Positions 1 to 8,381 of a DNA stretch of 64,000 nucleotides are shown in pieces; positions within the stretch are counted from its first letter, which is position 1, and each line of letters opens with the position of its first letter. The DNA lies in NCBI GenBank assembly GCA_016744595.1, contig JADGEB010000018.1, positions 1-64,000 of the forward strand. Reading direction: 5' to 3'. Source of the DNA: Desulfuromusa sp. (GTDB lineage: Bacteria; Desulfobacterota; Desulfuromonadia; Desulfuromonadales; Geopsychrobacteraceae). The notes beneath the pieces were generated by a model. That model saw only the letters and a program-made list of their open reading frames with translations. It was not told where the DNA came from and searched no databases. The position numbers and the translations under genes are program-made.

Positions 1-571
1 CGGTATAATTGTGCTCTCCAGTATGCAGATCAAGCATAAAGTTGATCAACGCCCGTTCCAGCCGAGCACCAGCACCAAAATAGACACAAAACCGTGCCCC
101 GGAAAGTTTACTACCTCTCTCAAAATCGAGGATTCCCAAACCCTCACCGATATCCCAATGTGCCTTGGGAGCAAAATTCAAAGCAGGTTTCTCCCCCCAG
201 ACACGAATTTCAACATTATCTTCTTCGGCAGCACCAACGGGGCTCTTTTCATGGGGAATATTTGGCAGCCCCATCAACAGTTCATTGAGCTGATTTTCTA
301 CTTCACGTAGCTGATCATCAAGCACCTTGATCTGCGAAGAAACCTCCTTCATCCGGGCGATTTCACCCTGAACCTGACTTTTATCCTTGGTTTTTCCGAT
401 CAGAGCCGAAACTTTATTCTTTTCTGCTTTCAGCAGTTCCACTTCGCTGAGCAGTTCGCGACGTTGCTGATCCAATGCCTGAAAGCCAGAAAGGTCGACT
501 TTACCAGCCCGGGTGGAAAGAGCTTTTTCAGCTGCAGCAAGATTTTCGCGCAAGTATTTAATATCGAGCAT
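1..571 (-). CDS. serS: Seryl-tRNA synthetase, N-terminal part (truncated by window edge)
   Basis: Charges tRNA-Ser with serine in the cytoplasm. The visible 190 residues begin [18 protein letters not shown], the usual SerRS opening, and form the long two-helix coiled-coil arm (about residues 25-100) that grips the tRNA long variable arm. This is followed by the start of the catalytic domain with the [22 protein letters not shown] stretch. The gene runs off the window at base 1, so the class II motifs are not seen. The ATG at 569-571 is preceded by a GGAGTAA ribosome binding site, which fixes the start. Identification is firm. Confidence 0.95.
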   Translation of the reverse strand, partial: MLDIKYLRENLAAAEKALSTRAGKVDLSGFQALDQQRRELLSEVELLKAEKNKVSALIGKTKDKSQVQGEIARMKEVSSQIKVLDDQLREVENQLNELLMGLPNIPHEKSPVGAAEEDNVEIRVWGEKPALNFAPKAHWDIGEGLGILDFERGSKLSGARFCVYFGAGARLERALINFMLDLHTGEHNYT

Positions 572-668
572 GATTTACTCCTTAACAAGCTCTTTAAAAT
601 TGATCCAAGGTTGATAACACTTCTACTCCCGAAGTTCAAGAATAGATAGTTTTAAAACCAGTATTCCA

Positions 669-693
669 GGGACACGCAACAAGGATATGTCCC
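669..693. repeat. Short hairpin of the GGGGACA repeat type
   Basis: GGGACA at 669-674 pairs with TGTCCC at 688-693 across a 13-base loop. It lies in the gap upstream of serS and resembles the core of the other GGGGACA palindromes at 3,896, 15,337 and 27,953, but is the most degraded. Assignment to that family is an inference from the shared core only. Confidence 0.4.
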
Positions 694-722
694 GAATAGC
701 GTTAGCTTAATCAAAATCCACA

Positions 723-843
723 GGGATGAGAGATGTGCATCAGCTGCTCGGCGCGTTTTAAATTGCCCCGCAGGCGTAGCGATAGCTACGTCGAGGATGG
801 AATTTAAAACACAACAACGCAGATGATGTGCAGCTCTCATCCC
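723..843. repeat. 121-bp imperfect inverted repeat
   Basis: The left arm starts GGGATGAGAG and the right arm ends CTCTCATCCC. Both arms carry matching blocks (GATGAGAG, CATCA, CTGC, TTTTAAATT, then GTAGC near the centre at about 783) separated by mismatched stretches. The element fills most of the gap between serS and the HD gene and covers the HD gene stop codon at 837-839. Its shape suggests a small non-autonomous mobile element or a dispersed REP/BIME-like unit. It may also act as a transcription terminator for the HD gene. Confidence 0.6.
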
Positions 844-1412
844 TTCACACCATTGACCCACCAGTGGTGATCATCATCAAACCACCACTTCGATGAATCA
901 GTCTCCCAAATCGTCTCTGCCAATTGCTTGGCAATTTCGGTTTTCAGACGTAATTTGGAAAATGGATACCATTCATCAGCATTTCGATTCCCCAGATCCT
1001 TATGTTCCTTCAGAGAAAGAACCATTTCCAACTGGTCGGCATCGTGGGCTAACTGTGCTTCAAGGGTCTCTCTGGCGTTAAATTCTTGCAGGGTGGAGCG
1101 ATAATCATCACCAAAGGGTAACTGCCGAGCCAAGTCTTCCACCGCTTTTTCCTCGTCAACCTTGACATACTTTTTATTGACGTAGTTCTGATCTCCGATC
1201 CGTGCTTCGGGGAGATCATGAAACAGGCATAATTGTATAACTCGACCAACATCGGCGCTACCATCCATTTGAGCCAAGGTATAGCCGATCATCGCAGTAC
1301 GAAAACTATGTTCAGCCACCGATTCAGCCCCTGAACCCAAAAATTGAAAACCGGTGCGTGGTGTGCGCTTGAGCATTCCAACTTCAAATAAAAAGTTAGC
1401 AAGATTTTTCAT
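837..1412 (-). CDS. HD-domain hydrolase, YfbR/HDDC2-like
   Basis: A 191-residue protein of the HD metal-dependent phosphohydrolase superfamily. The metal ligands can be read as H35 (in AEHSFR), H65-D66 (in LFHDLPEARIGD) and a distal D126 (in HDADQLE). The layout and length fit the YfbR/HDDC2 group, whose studied members remove phosphate from deoxynucleoside 5'-monophosphates. That substrate is known for relatives and only inferred here. The gene stands alone between repeats and an EamA transporter. Its stop codon lies inside the end of the inverted repeat at 723-843. Confidence 0.8.
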   Translation of the reverse strand: MKNLANFLFEVGMLKRTPRTGFQFLGSGAESVAEHSFRTAMIGYTLAQMDGSADVGRVIQLCLFHDLPEARIGDQNYVNKKYVKVDEEKAVEDLARQLPFGDDYRSTLQEFNARETLEAQLAHDADQLEMVLSLKEHKDLGNRNADEWYPFSKLRLKTEIAKQLAETIWETDSSKWWFDDDHHWWVNGVKG

Positions 1413-1533
1413 CTACTTCTTACTCCAAATCAATAGTATCCGGTTAGTAAATTACAGTTTAAGCTTTGGCAAAGAGACGCAAGGGAGATTCGAACGCTGC
1501 TGACTCCATATGTGTAGACTTGCCACCAAGCCA

Positions 1534-2418
1534 TTATCCATGCCAGACAAAAACAACCCCAAGCAATATCAGCCCGCTGGACATTAGGCGTATCCGACCA
1601 AAAGGTTCACCTAAAAAAAGTAATCCAATCAGAACACCAATCAACAAACTAACTTGTCGCACAGGCACAGCGTAACTGACCGGGGATAATTGCAGCCCAA
1701 AACGAAACGAAAGAAACGAGGCCAACATGATCGGCCCCGACCAAAGAATCAACTTACGACTTTGACGCCACTCAGCTAAAACCCGGCCGCGATAACAAGA
1801 GCGCACCAAATTGAGTGACATGAAACTGAGCATAAAAAAGACCAGGACATAAGTAAAATGATAGGCAGAGTAGCTATCTACCCCAGTTTTGTCGATGATC
1901 GCTCCAATTGAATAAATGAACCCTGCCAGCAAAGCAGCTTGGACTGAACGATTATTCAACTGAGCAAAAGGTCGCAGAAATTCACCAGCAGAAAGGTTTC
2001 TCAACTGGATACAATATGCACCTGCTACTATCAACAGAATTCCTGTCCCTCCAACAAGAGTCAGATTTTCACCCAGCAACAGCACTCCCCAGAGGGGGAC
2101 ATATAACATCGCGGTCTGTGCCAAGGGATAGGTTATCGACAAATCCCCTTCACGGTAAGCGACCCCGGTGAACCAGTGATAAAGAACAAAACAAACTGCC
2201 GCTGCAGCAGCAAGCAATAAAGAACGCACAGAAAGATCAGGCAAATCCTTCCCCGACCCAAACACAAATAGAGTCATCAGGCTCCATGAAGAGAGAAACA
2301 TCCACCAGATAAAAATAGTTTTATCGCGACTCTGTTTCACCAACAGATTCCATAGGGCATGCATTAAAGCTGAAAATAGGATGAGCAACAGAGCAAAAGT
2401 TTCCATGCTGGACATCAT
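1534..2418 (-). CDS. EamA/DMT-family membrane transporter
   Basis: A 294-residue, very hydrophobic protein with about ten predicted membrane segments in two similar halves, as in drug/metabolite (EamA) exporters. The N-terminal half carries the typical LMHALWNLLVKQSRDK opening and the C-terminal half ends with a segment followed by a short tail. The substrate cannot be read from sequence. The start is uncertain: two adjacent ATG codons and one four codons later are possible, and none has a clear ribosome binding site. It is divergent from fumC, with an 81-bp shared upstream gap. Confidence 0.8.
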   Translation of the reverse strand: MMSSMETFALLLILFSALMHALWNLLVKQSRDKTIFIWWMFLSSWSLMTLFVFGSGKDLPDLSVRSLLLAAAAAVCFVLYHWFTGVAYREGDLSITYPLAQTAMLYVPLWGVLLLGENLTLVGGTGILLIVAGAYCIQLRNLSAGEFLRPFAQLNNRSVQAALLAGFIYSIGAIIDKTGVDSYSAYHFTYVLVFFMLSFMSLNLVRSCYRGRVLAEWRQSRKLILWSGPIMLASFLSFRFGLQLSPVSYAVPVRQVSLLIGVLIGLLFLGEPFGRIRLMSSGLILLGVVFVWHG

Positions 2419-2499
2419 AGCTAATGGTAAATGGGAAAGAAAGACGCTATTATTGGTGATCAGGAAAAGATCAACCTTTAAACAAAAAGGATCTTAATT

Positions 2500-3888
2500 A
2501 TGTCCAACTTTCGTACCGAACAAGATTCTCTCGGAGAAATGCAGATTCCCGAAGATGCTCTTTATGGTGCACAAACAGCCAGAGCAATTGATAACTTTCC
2601 AATTTCCGGGATTCCCCTACCCCAACCAATGTTGCGGGCTCTCGGGCTAATCAAAAAACATGCTGCGACAACAAATCAAATCCTCGGCTTTCTCCCAATG
2701 GAAACCGCCGAAGTGATCAGTCGTGCAGCAACAGAAGTTATCGAAGGAAAACTGGATGATCAATTCCCGGTTGATATCTTCCAAACCGGGTCAGGCACAA
2801 GCAGCAATATGAACGCCAACGAAGTCATTGCTAACCGCGCAATCCGCTTACTCGGGCAACCACTCGGTAGCAAGACGATTCACCCCAACGACCACGTCAA
2901 CTTTGGACAATCAAGTAATGACGTCTTCCCCAGTGCTATCCATATCGCCTGTACTGAACAGTTACACCGGAAACTACTTCCGGCGTTAGAGCAATTACTG
3001 CAGCAACTCGCCGAAAAGTCTGATGAATTTAAAGATGTTCTCAAAATTGGCCGAACCCATCTGCAAGATGCAACTCCTATCAAGCTTGGACAGGTTTTCT
3101 CCGGTTACGCCCGGCAGGTCGAGCTGACCCACGAGCGGCTTTCCAGCAATGCCCACGGACTTTACGAACTCCCCCTTGGGGGAACAGCAGTCGGCACCGG
3201 AATCAACACTCATCCGGAATTTGCTTTTCGAACTATTGCCGCCATTGCACACGAAACCGGGTTCCCCTTTCGGGAAGCAAAGAATCACTTTGAAGCTCAA
3301 GGGGCAAAGGATGCCCTGATTACAACCAGCAACAGTTTGAAAGGTTGTGCCGTCAGCTTGTTTAAAATTGCCAACGATATTCGCTTTCTCGCCAGCGGCC
3401 CACGCTGCGGTATTGGCGAGTTGGTTCTTCCTGCCATTCAACCGGGCAGTTCCATCATGCCGGGTAAAATTAACCCGGTGATGGCTGAATCACTGATGCA
3501 GGTTTGCTCTCAAGTCATTGGGAATGATGCAACTGTCAGCCTTTGTGGGCTATCGGGAAATTTTGAACTCAATGTCATGATGCCAGTGATGGCTTACAAT
3601 ATTTTACAGAGCATTGAACTCCTCAGCTGTGGAATTAAAGCCTTTGGTGAGAAATGTCTGGAAGGGCTACAAGCAGATGAAAAACGCTGTGCTGACTTAC
3701 TTGAACAAAGCTTGGCACTGGTTACTGCTCTGGTTCCGGAAATTGGCTACGACCGAGCTGCTGATCTAGCCAAGCAAGCACATAAAACTGGAAAGACGTT
3801 ACGAGAATTGGCATTGGAGGATGGTGTTGCTGCAGAAGTTTTGGACAGACTTCTCGATCCGGCTTCGATGACTGAGCCGAAAAGTTGA
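2500..3888 (+). CDS. fumC: Fumarate hydratase, class II
   Basis: Interconverts fumarate and malate in the TCA cycle as a cytoplasmic homotetramer that needs no iron-sulfur cluster. The 462-residue length is standard. Visible signatures are TGSGTSSNMNANEV, the catalytic-histidine stretch GRTHLQDATP (His at about 186), SSNDVFPSA, and the fumarase/aspartase signature GSSIMPGKINP at about 315-326 that supplies the mobile-loop serine. An AAGGAT ribosome binding site precedes the ATG. The gene ends just before a perfect palindrome (3,896-3,924) and converges on rnd. Class II fumarase is preferred over aspartase because of the TGSGTSSNMN motif and neighbours, though the two families are close. Confidence 0.93.
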   Translation: MSNFRTEQDSLGEMQIPEDALYGAQTARAIDNFPISGIPLPQPMLRALGLIKKHAATTNQILGFLPMETAEVISRAATEVIEGKLDDQFPVDIFQTGSGTSSNMNANEVIANRAIRLLGQPLGSKTIHPNDHVNFGQSSNDVFPSAIHIACTEQLHRKLLPALEQLLQQLAEKSDEFKDVLKIGRTHLQDATPIKLGQVFSGYARQVELTHERLSSNAHGLYELPLGGTAVGTGINTHPEFAFRTIAAIAHETGFPFREAKNHFEAQGAKDALITTSNSLKGCAVSLFKIANDIRFLASGPRCGIGELVLPAIQPGSSIMPGKINPVMAESLMQVCSQVIGNDATVSLCGLSGNFELNVMMPVMAYNILQSIELLSCGIKAFGEKCLEGLQADEKRCADLLEQSLALVTALVPEIGYDRAADLAKQAHKTGKTLRELALEDGVAAEVLDRLLDPASMTEPKS

Positions 3889-3895
3889 AAAGATA

Positions 3896-3924
3896 CCGGG
3901 GACAGAATTGAATTCTGTCCCCGG
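3896..3924. repeat. Perfect GGGGACA palindrome between fumC and rnd
   Basis: CCGGGGACAGAATT at 3,896-3,909 is followed by one central base and its exact reverse complement ending at 3,924, giving a 14-bp stem. GGGGACA-N-TGTCCCC palindromes are known as REP-type elements in many genomes, where they are linked to REP-associated (RAYT/IS200-like) transposases. No such transposase is in this window. Lying between convergent genes, it could also terminate transcription from both sides, although no T-run follows. Confidence 0.75.
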
Positions 3925-3936
3925 TCGATGCGAGAA

Positions 3937-5049
3937 TCAATTCAGCGTCCGCAGAATCCCCTCACCCAACACCTTACGCTGCCAGGTTTTCAACAAGTCA
4001 ATTTCAGATAAATCAGAATCTACTGTTGGGTGCTTACGCGCCAATTCTTCCAACAGAGCGTTGTTAATCAGCACCCCCGGATCAATTTCCAGATCAGAAG
4101 ATACCTGCTTGCGCCATTCTTTCAAACAAATGACCCGTTTTTCTATCTGTGGATCTTTTGCCCGTCGTTCCCCACGGGGATATATTGGCAAGTCCGTTTC
4201 GGCCAGCTCAAAGGCCTCCTGAATCGCAGGCATAAATTTTTTACCATAACGATCAAGTAAACGCGGTGAGATTCCAGAAATCTGACTCAATCCTTTTGGC
4301 ATCTGTCTGGCAAGCTCCAATAGCTCCTTATTACCAAACACTTTATACAGTGGGCGATCCAAGCGTTGCGCTTCAACATCACGCCAGTGCAGCAGGTTTT
4401 CAAGCACTGCTAATTGACGGCGGTCGAGAGTTCCAGCCCCTTTAAAACGAAGAAATTGGGGGCCATGACGATCAATAAAACGAACCTTTTCCATCAAGGA
4501 AAATTCTTCCTGCACCCATTCCAAGCGCCCCTTTTCAACGAGCTGCCCTTCAAGAATTTCAACCAGAGCATGCAGATGGTTGGTATCTTCTGCCGCATAA
4601 CGAATCATTGCTTCTGGCAGTGGTCGTTTTGACCAATCGGCGCGCTGATATTGTTTATCCAGTTCAACCGAAAAATATTTTCGCAACACATCAGCCAACC
4701 CAAACCGCGCTTCACCCAGAAACTGACTGGAGATCATCGTATCGAACAGACCGTTGATCTCGATATTGAAATCACGGGCGAGACAGCGAATATCATAATC
4801 AGCAGCATGGAAAATCTTGCGAATCTGTGGGTTTTCCAACACCGGCTGCAATGATTTCAGATCTGCTCCTAGCAGGGGATCAATCAAAACTGTGGTATCA
4901 GGGGTGGAAAACTGTAGCAAGCAAACTTTTTCCTGATAGTTATGCATCGAGTCTGCTTCCAGATCGACAGCGATGACAGGATAACCACTCAACTCTTCAG
5001 CAAATTCAACAACCTCTTCAGTCCGGGTCAAGATAGAGGGTAAAGACAT
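3937..5049 (-). CDS. rnd: Ribonuclease D
   Basis: A 3'-5' exoribonuclease for tRNA 3'-end trimming and other RNA processing. The 370-residue protein has a DEDDy exonuclease domain: D29 and E31 in AVDLEADS, D86 in FHAADYDIRCL, and Y151/D155 in YAAEDTNHLH. The HRDC nucleic-acid-binding domain follows at roughly 210-290 (RPLYKVFGNKELLELARQMP). The C-terminal tail may hold a second, weaker HRDC-like module, as in E. coli RNase D. The ATG directly abuts the mutY stop codon, so the two genes are probably one transcript. Confidence 0.92.
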   Translation of the reverse strand: MSLPSILTRTEEVVEFAEELSGYPVIAVDLEADSMHNYQEKVCLLQFSTPDTTVLIDPLLGADLKSLQPVLENPQIRKIFHAADYDIRCLARDFNIEINGLFDTMISSQFLGEARFGLADVLRKYFSVELDKQYQRADWSKRPLPEAMIRYAAEDTNHLHALVEILEGQLVEKGRLEWVQEEFSLMEKVRFIDRHGPQFLRFKGAGTLDRRQLAVLENLLHWRDVEAQRLDRPLYKVFGNKELLELARQMPKGLSQISGISPRLLDRYGKKFMPAIQEAFELAETDLPIYPRGERRAKDPQIEKRVICLKEWRKQVSSDLEIDPGVLINNALLEELARKHPTVDSDLSEIDLLKTWQRKVLGEGILRTLN

Positions 5050-6123
5050 TTAAACTCCACTTTTCAAAAGCTTGGCAAGAACCTTTTTGTGGGCTCCATG
5101 CAAAGCTATAGTTTCCAACTTATTCGGAGAAAACCAACGGTTATCCCCTTCGGACACATAGGGAAGATCTTCAATTTTTTTACAATAGATATCCGATTTC
5201 AAACGAAAGTGACTATAAACATGCTGGATAGTGCCAATTGGCACAGCTGCCCCTTTGAGACCAAAATCGGAGAATAACAAGCGCAATTTTTGCTCCGGAT
5301 CTTCCCCTTCCAGCAAACTGACAGTCGGGAACTCCCACAACCCGCCAAGGAAACCTTCAGCCATCCGGCGCCTAACCAAATACCGACCGTGATACTCAAT
5401 CAGTAACGCAATTTCATAACGGGTCGGAACTGATTTTGTCACCTGCTTCAGTGGCAACTTTTGTTCCAAACCCAACTTTCGTGCCTGACAAAATTCGGTC
5501 AGTGGACATCCATCACAGAGCGGCTTCCGTGGCACACAAACCATCGCTCCCAGATCCATAATTGCCTGGGTATAATCATGAACATTCTCAACTGGAGTCA
5601 TCTGCTCAGACCAATGCCAGAGTTGTCTTTCCGCCACAGCTGACCGGGGTAGCTTCTGCAAAGCAAACAAGCGACAAAGTACCCGTCGAACATTGCCATC
5701 TAAAATTGGAGCTTGTCGATCAAATGCCAGTGCTGAAATAGCCCCCGCAGTCGAACGTCCCACCCCCGGAAGTTGCTGCAACACGTCAACATCTTCCGGA
5801 AAACATCCATGGAACTGCTCAACCACCAACTTTGCCGCCGCATGCAGATTTCTGGCACGGGAGTAATAACCTAATCCAGCCCAGAGATCGATTACAGCTT
5901 CCAGTGGTGCAGCGGCCAGAAATTCGACAGTCGGGAGCTGTTTCAGAAAACGTTGATAGTAACCAATAACCGCCGTAACAGTTGTCTGTTGCAGCATGAT
6001 TTCCGACAACCAGATTCGGTAGGGATCACGGGTATTCCGCCATGGCAGATCACGCCCAGATTGACCATACCAAGCCAACAAACGAGAGGAAATAGCAGCG
6101 GGATCAAAAGACAAATCGTTCAT
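5050..6123 (-). CDS. mutY: A/G-specific adenine glycosylase
   Basis: Removes adenine mispaired with 8-oxoguanine or G in base-excision repair. The 357-residue protein has the HhH-GPD fold with catalytic Glu41 (SEIMLQQTTV), the helix-hairpin-helix LPGVGRSTAGAISA (118-131) and the essential Asp142 in ILDGNVRRVL. Four cysteines at 196, 203, 206 and 212 (C-x6-C-x2-C-x5-C) bind a 4Fe-4S cluster. A NUDIX-like 8-oxoG recognition domain fills about 229-357. It is followed without a gap by rnd. Upstream sits a repeat that separates it from hisC. Confidence 0.95.
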   Translation of the reverse strand: MNDLSFDPAAISSRLLAWYGQSGRDLPWRNTRDPYRIWLSEIMLQQTTVTAVIGYYQRFLKQLPTVEFLAAAPLEAVIDLWAGLGYYSRARNLHAAAKLVVEQFHGCFPEDVDVLQQLPGVGRSTAGAISALAFDRQAPILDGNVRRVLCRLFALQKLPRSAVAERQLWHWSEQMTPVENVHDYTQAIMDLGAMVCVPRKPLCDGCPLTEFCQARKLGLEQKLPLKQVTKSVPTRYEIALLIEYHGRYLVRRRMAEGFLGGLWEFPTVSLLEGEDPEQKLRLLFSDFGLKGAAVPIGTIQHVYSHFRLKSDIYCKKIEDLPYVSEGDNRWFSPNKLETIALHGAHKKVLAKLLKSGV

Positions 6124-6133
6124 TTGTATCCAT

Positions 6134-6186
6134 GTAGGGGCAGGCTTCTGTGCCTGCCCGAGGTGACCACGGGGGATCGCCCTTAC
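6134..6186. repeat. GTAGGGGC-type palindromic repeat between hisC and mutY
   Basis: The outer arms are GTAGGGG at 6,134-6,140 and CCCTTAC ending at 6,186. An inner perfect hairpin GGGCAGGC / GCCTGCCC (6,138-6,159) has a six-base loop. The last bases overlap the hisC stop codon (6,183-6,185). Two related elements lie at 8,311 and 9,474, so this looks like a dispersed intergenic repeat family rather than a gene-specific terminator. Confidence 0.7.
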
Positions 6187-7229
6187 AAATCATCTAACAC
6201 CGTCAGAGTTTTTTCCATCTCTTCACGGGTTCCTATTGAAATCCGCACCCCATGTGCAAGCAATGGATCGGTAAAATAACGCACCAATATTTTGCGAGCA
6301 AACAAACCATCATAAATCCGCTTACCATCAGAATCTGGTGGTTCAGCAAAGATATAATTGGTGTGTGATGGATTAACCCGATAACCAAGGTTACGCAATT
6401 GTCCACTGAACCAGTCGCGTGTCTCGCAAACTCTGGCAACTGTCGATTGCAAATAAGCCTGATCACGTAATGCAGCCGAAGCTGCGACTAGCGCCAGCCG
6501 ATCGAGGTGATAGTGGTCACGAATCTTGTCGAGTGCCTCAACCACCTCAGGACGTGCAACAGCAAGACCTAAGCGCATTCCGGCAAGGGAGTAACTTTTT
6601 GAAAAAGTTCGTGTCACAACAACATTTTCAAATTTCTTCACCAGTTCCATTGCTGACACATCAGTGAAATCAATATAAGCCTCATCGACTACCAGAATCC
6701 CGGCACAACGCTCAGCCAGTTCAGCAATATATTCATTTTCAAAACAAAAACCAAGGGGTGCATTCGGGCTGGTGAGGAAGAAAATTTTCCCTTCATAACG
6801 ATTTGGGAAATCGGCAATCTGACAATCATCAGTCAATCTAAAAGTACGTATTTTTGCCCCTTGTATATCAGCTAACGTTGCATAGTAAGAGTAGGAAGGG
6901 TGGACATAGCCAACTTCATCTCCCGCATCAGCAAAAGCACGGATCAGGTTATTGAGCAGCTCGTCCGAGCCATTTGCCATAATCACCCAAGAAGGATCAA
7001 CGCCATACAGTTCTGCAGCAACACGCCTTGCCTCCTTACTTGCAGCATCGGGATATTTACGCAGATTCTCCCCACCATTAGCTAACTCAACAGTTATGGC
7101 TCTAACCACTTCAGGTGAAGGGGGATACGGGTTTTCATTGGTGTTCAGCTTGATCCAACCTTCACCATCCGGTTGGAAGCCGGGGACGTAACCCGCCATT
7201 TCAGCAATGTTTTTACGAAAAGGAAGCAT
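6183..7229 (-). CDS. hisC: Histidinol-phosphate aminotransferase
   Basis: A PLP-dependent class I/II aminotransferase that converts imidazole-acetol phosphate to histidinol phosphate in histidine synthesis. The 348-residue length is typical. The PLP lysine is K211 in [14 protein letters not shown]. Asn155 (TSPNAPLG), Asp182 and Tyr185 (VDEAYIDF) match the cofactor pocket. The N-terminal [12 protein letters not shown] is characteristic of HisC. The gene is not with other his genes. It lies only 3 bp after mqnC in the same direction and may be co-transcribed with the menaquinone genes. Some HisC-like enzymes act on other substrates (e.g. phenylalanine), so specificity is inferred. Confidence 0.9.
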   Translation of the reverse strand: MLPFRKNIAEMAGYVPGFQPDGEGWIKLNTNENPYPPSPEVVRAITVELANGGENLRKYPDAASKEARRVAAELYGVDPSWVIMANGSDELLNNLIRAFADAGDEVGYVHPSYSYYATLADIQGAKIRTFRLTDDCQIADFPNRYEGKIFFLTSPNAPLGFCFENEYIAELAERCAGILVVDEAYIDFTDVSAMELVKKFENVVVTRTFSKSYSLAGMRLGLAVARPEVVEALDKIRDHYHLDRLALVAASAALRDQAYLQSTVARVCETRDWFSGQLRNLGYRVNPSHTNYIFAEPPDSDGKRIYDGLFARKILVRYFTDPLLAHGVRISIGTREEMEKTLTVLDDL

Positions 7230-7232
7230 AAC

Positions 7233-8303
7233 TCAATATTCCTTCAAAATTTGGTATTCAGTTGTCCGCCGTGCCGGGACAAACCCAGCACCTCGAACCA
7301 ATTCAACAATATCACCTTGTGACATTCGAAACGAACAGCCCGCAGCAGCAACAACATTTTCTTCCAGCATCGTTCCCCCAAGATCATTTCCACCAAAGAA
7401 CAGGGCAACTTGCGCCATCCGAGAACCTTGCGTCACCCAACTGGCCTGAATATTCTCGATATTATCGAGAACAATCCGTGCAACAGCCAGAACCTTGAGA
7501 TACTCAACACCACCGGCAGATTCACCACCTAATTCAGTATTATCAGGCTGAAAACTCCACGGGATAAAAGCGGTAAAACCGCCAGTACGCCCTTGGATTT
7601 CACGGATACGAAACAGATGTTCAACAACATCTGCTGGGGTTTCGCGACTACCAAACATCATAGTGGCCGTGGTACGCATTCCCAAACGATGCGCCTCTTC
7701 CATGACCCCAGCCCACTTTTCCCAACCGATCTTGTTAGGAGAAATTGTCTTACGCACTGAATCAACCAGAATTTCTGCGCCCCCACCGGGAACTGAAGCC
7801 AACCCAGCCTGCTGAAGACGGCGAAGGCAATCCTCCATGGTTAAATCGGACAGTTTAGCTATCTGAATTACCTCTGCCGGCGAAAGAGAGTGAATCTGTA
7901 CCTGCGGAAAACGTTCTCGCAAACGTCGAAATAGATTTTCAAACCACTCAATCTTCAATGTCGGATGGATCCCCCCCTGCATCAACAGTTGGGTGCCACC
8001 ATGATCGACCAGTTCCTGCACCTTGGCAAAGATCGTTGCCTCATCAAGCAGGTAGGCATCGTCATCATCGGTAGAACGATAGAAGGCACAAAACTTACAT
8101 TGAGATTCACAGATGTTACTATAATTGACGTTGCGATCGACCACAAAGGTCACACGGTTTTCAGGGTGTTTCTTTTGCCTGATCCCATCAGCTAGTTTGC
8201 CGACATTAAGCAACTCAGCTTCAGTCAGTAGAAAAAGAGCCTGAGCACGATCGATGCTCTGTCCACAGATAATCTTCTTCTCAATTTCTTTGTAAATATC
8301 CAT
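7233..8303 (-). CDS. mqnC: Cyclic dehypoxanthine futalosine synthase (radical SAM)
   Basis: Cyclises dehypoxanthinyl futalosine in the futalosine route to menaquinone. The radical-SAM CxxxCxxC is C65, C69 and C72 (NICESQCKFCAF). GGTQLLMQGGIHP and FTAFIPWSFQPDNT separate it from MqnE, which has GATEIHSVGG and FIPLAFQPDNT. PGGGAEIL is shared. The start at 8,301-8,303 (MDIYKEIEKK, 356 aa) is preferred because the longer frame back to 8,336 would be encoded by the repeat at 8,311-8,378. The repeat leaves no strong ribosome binding site upstream. The gene follows mqnE and precedes hisC by 3 bp. Confidence 0.9.
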   Translation of the reverse strand: MDIYKEIEKKIICGQSIDRAQALFLLTEAELLNVGKLADGIRQKKHPENRVTFVVDRNVNYSNICESQCKFCAFYRSTDDDDAYLLDEATIFAKVQELVDHGGTQLLMQGGIHPTLKIEWFENLFRRLRERFPQVQIHSLSPAEVIQIAKLSDLTMEDCLRRLQQAGLASVPGGGAEILVDSVRKTISPNKIGWEKWAGVMEEAHRLGMRTTATMMFGSRETPADVVEHLFRIREIQGRTGGFTAFIPWSFQPDNTELGGESAGGVEYLKVLAVARIVLDNIENIQASWVTQGSRMAQVALFFGGNDLGGTMLEENVVAAAGCSFRMSQGDIVELVRGAGFVPARRTTEYQILKEY

Positions 8304-8310
8304 AAAACCC

Positions 8311-8378
8311 GTAGGGGCGCTGCTTGCTGTGCCCATTTCGTAGCATTCCAGACAGGGCGCGGCAAGCAGCGCCCCTAC
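8311..8378. repeat. GTAGGGGC-type palindrome between mqnE and mqnC
   Basis: GTAGGGGCGCTGCTTGC at 8,311-8,327 is matched by its exact reverse complement at 8,362-8,378, a perfect 17-bp stem with a 34-base loop. It occupies nearly all of the gap between the mqnE stop and the mqnC start, ending 8 bases before the mqnC ATG. It belongs with the elements at 6,134 and 9,474. Confidence 0.8.
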
Positions 8379-8381
8379 AAA

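Noticed and set aside
652-861. Open reading frame over the inverted repeat near serS
   Set aside because: It is made almost entirely of the repeat, has no ribosome binding site and no recognisable protein features.
1441-1533. tRNA-like stretch between the HD gene and the EamA gene (T-loop-like TTCGAAT on the minus strand, later CCA)
   Set aside because: The T-stem bases do not pair, the distance from loop to CCA is wrong, and no D or anticodon arm can be drawn. It may be chance or an old tRNA scrap.
5236-5260. TGGCAC / GTGCCA palindromic sequence inside mutY
   Set aside because: It is coding sequence with no GG-N10-GC spacing; treated as chance.
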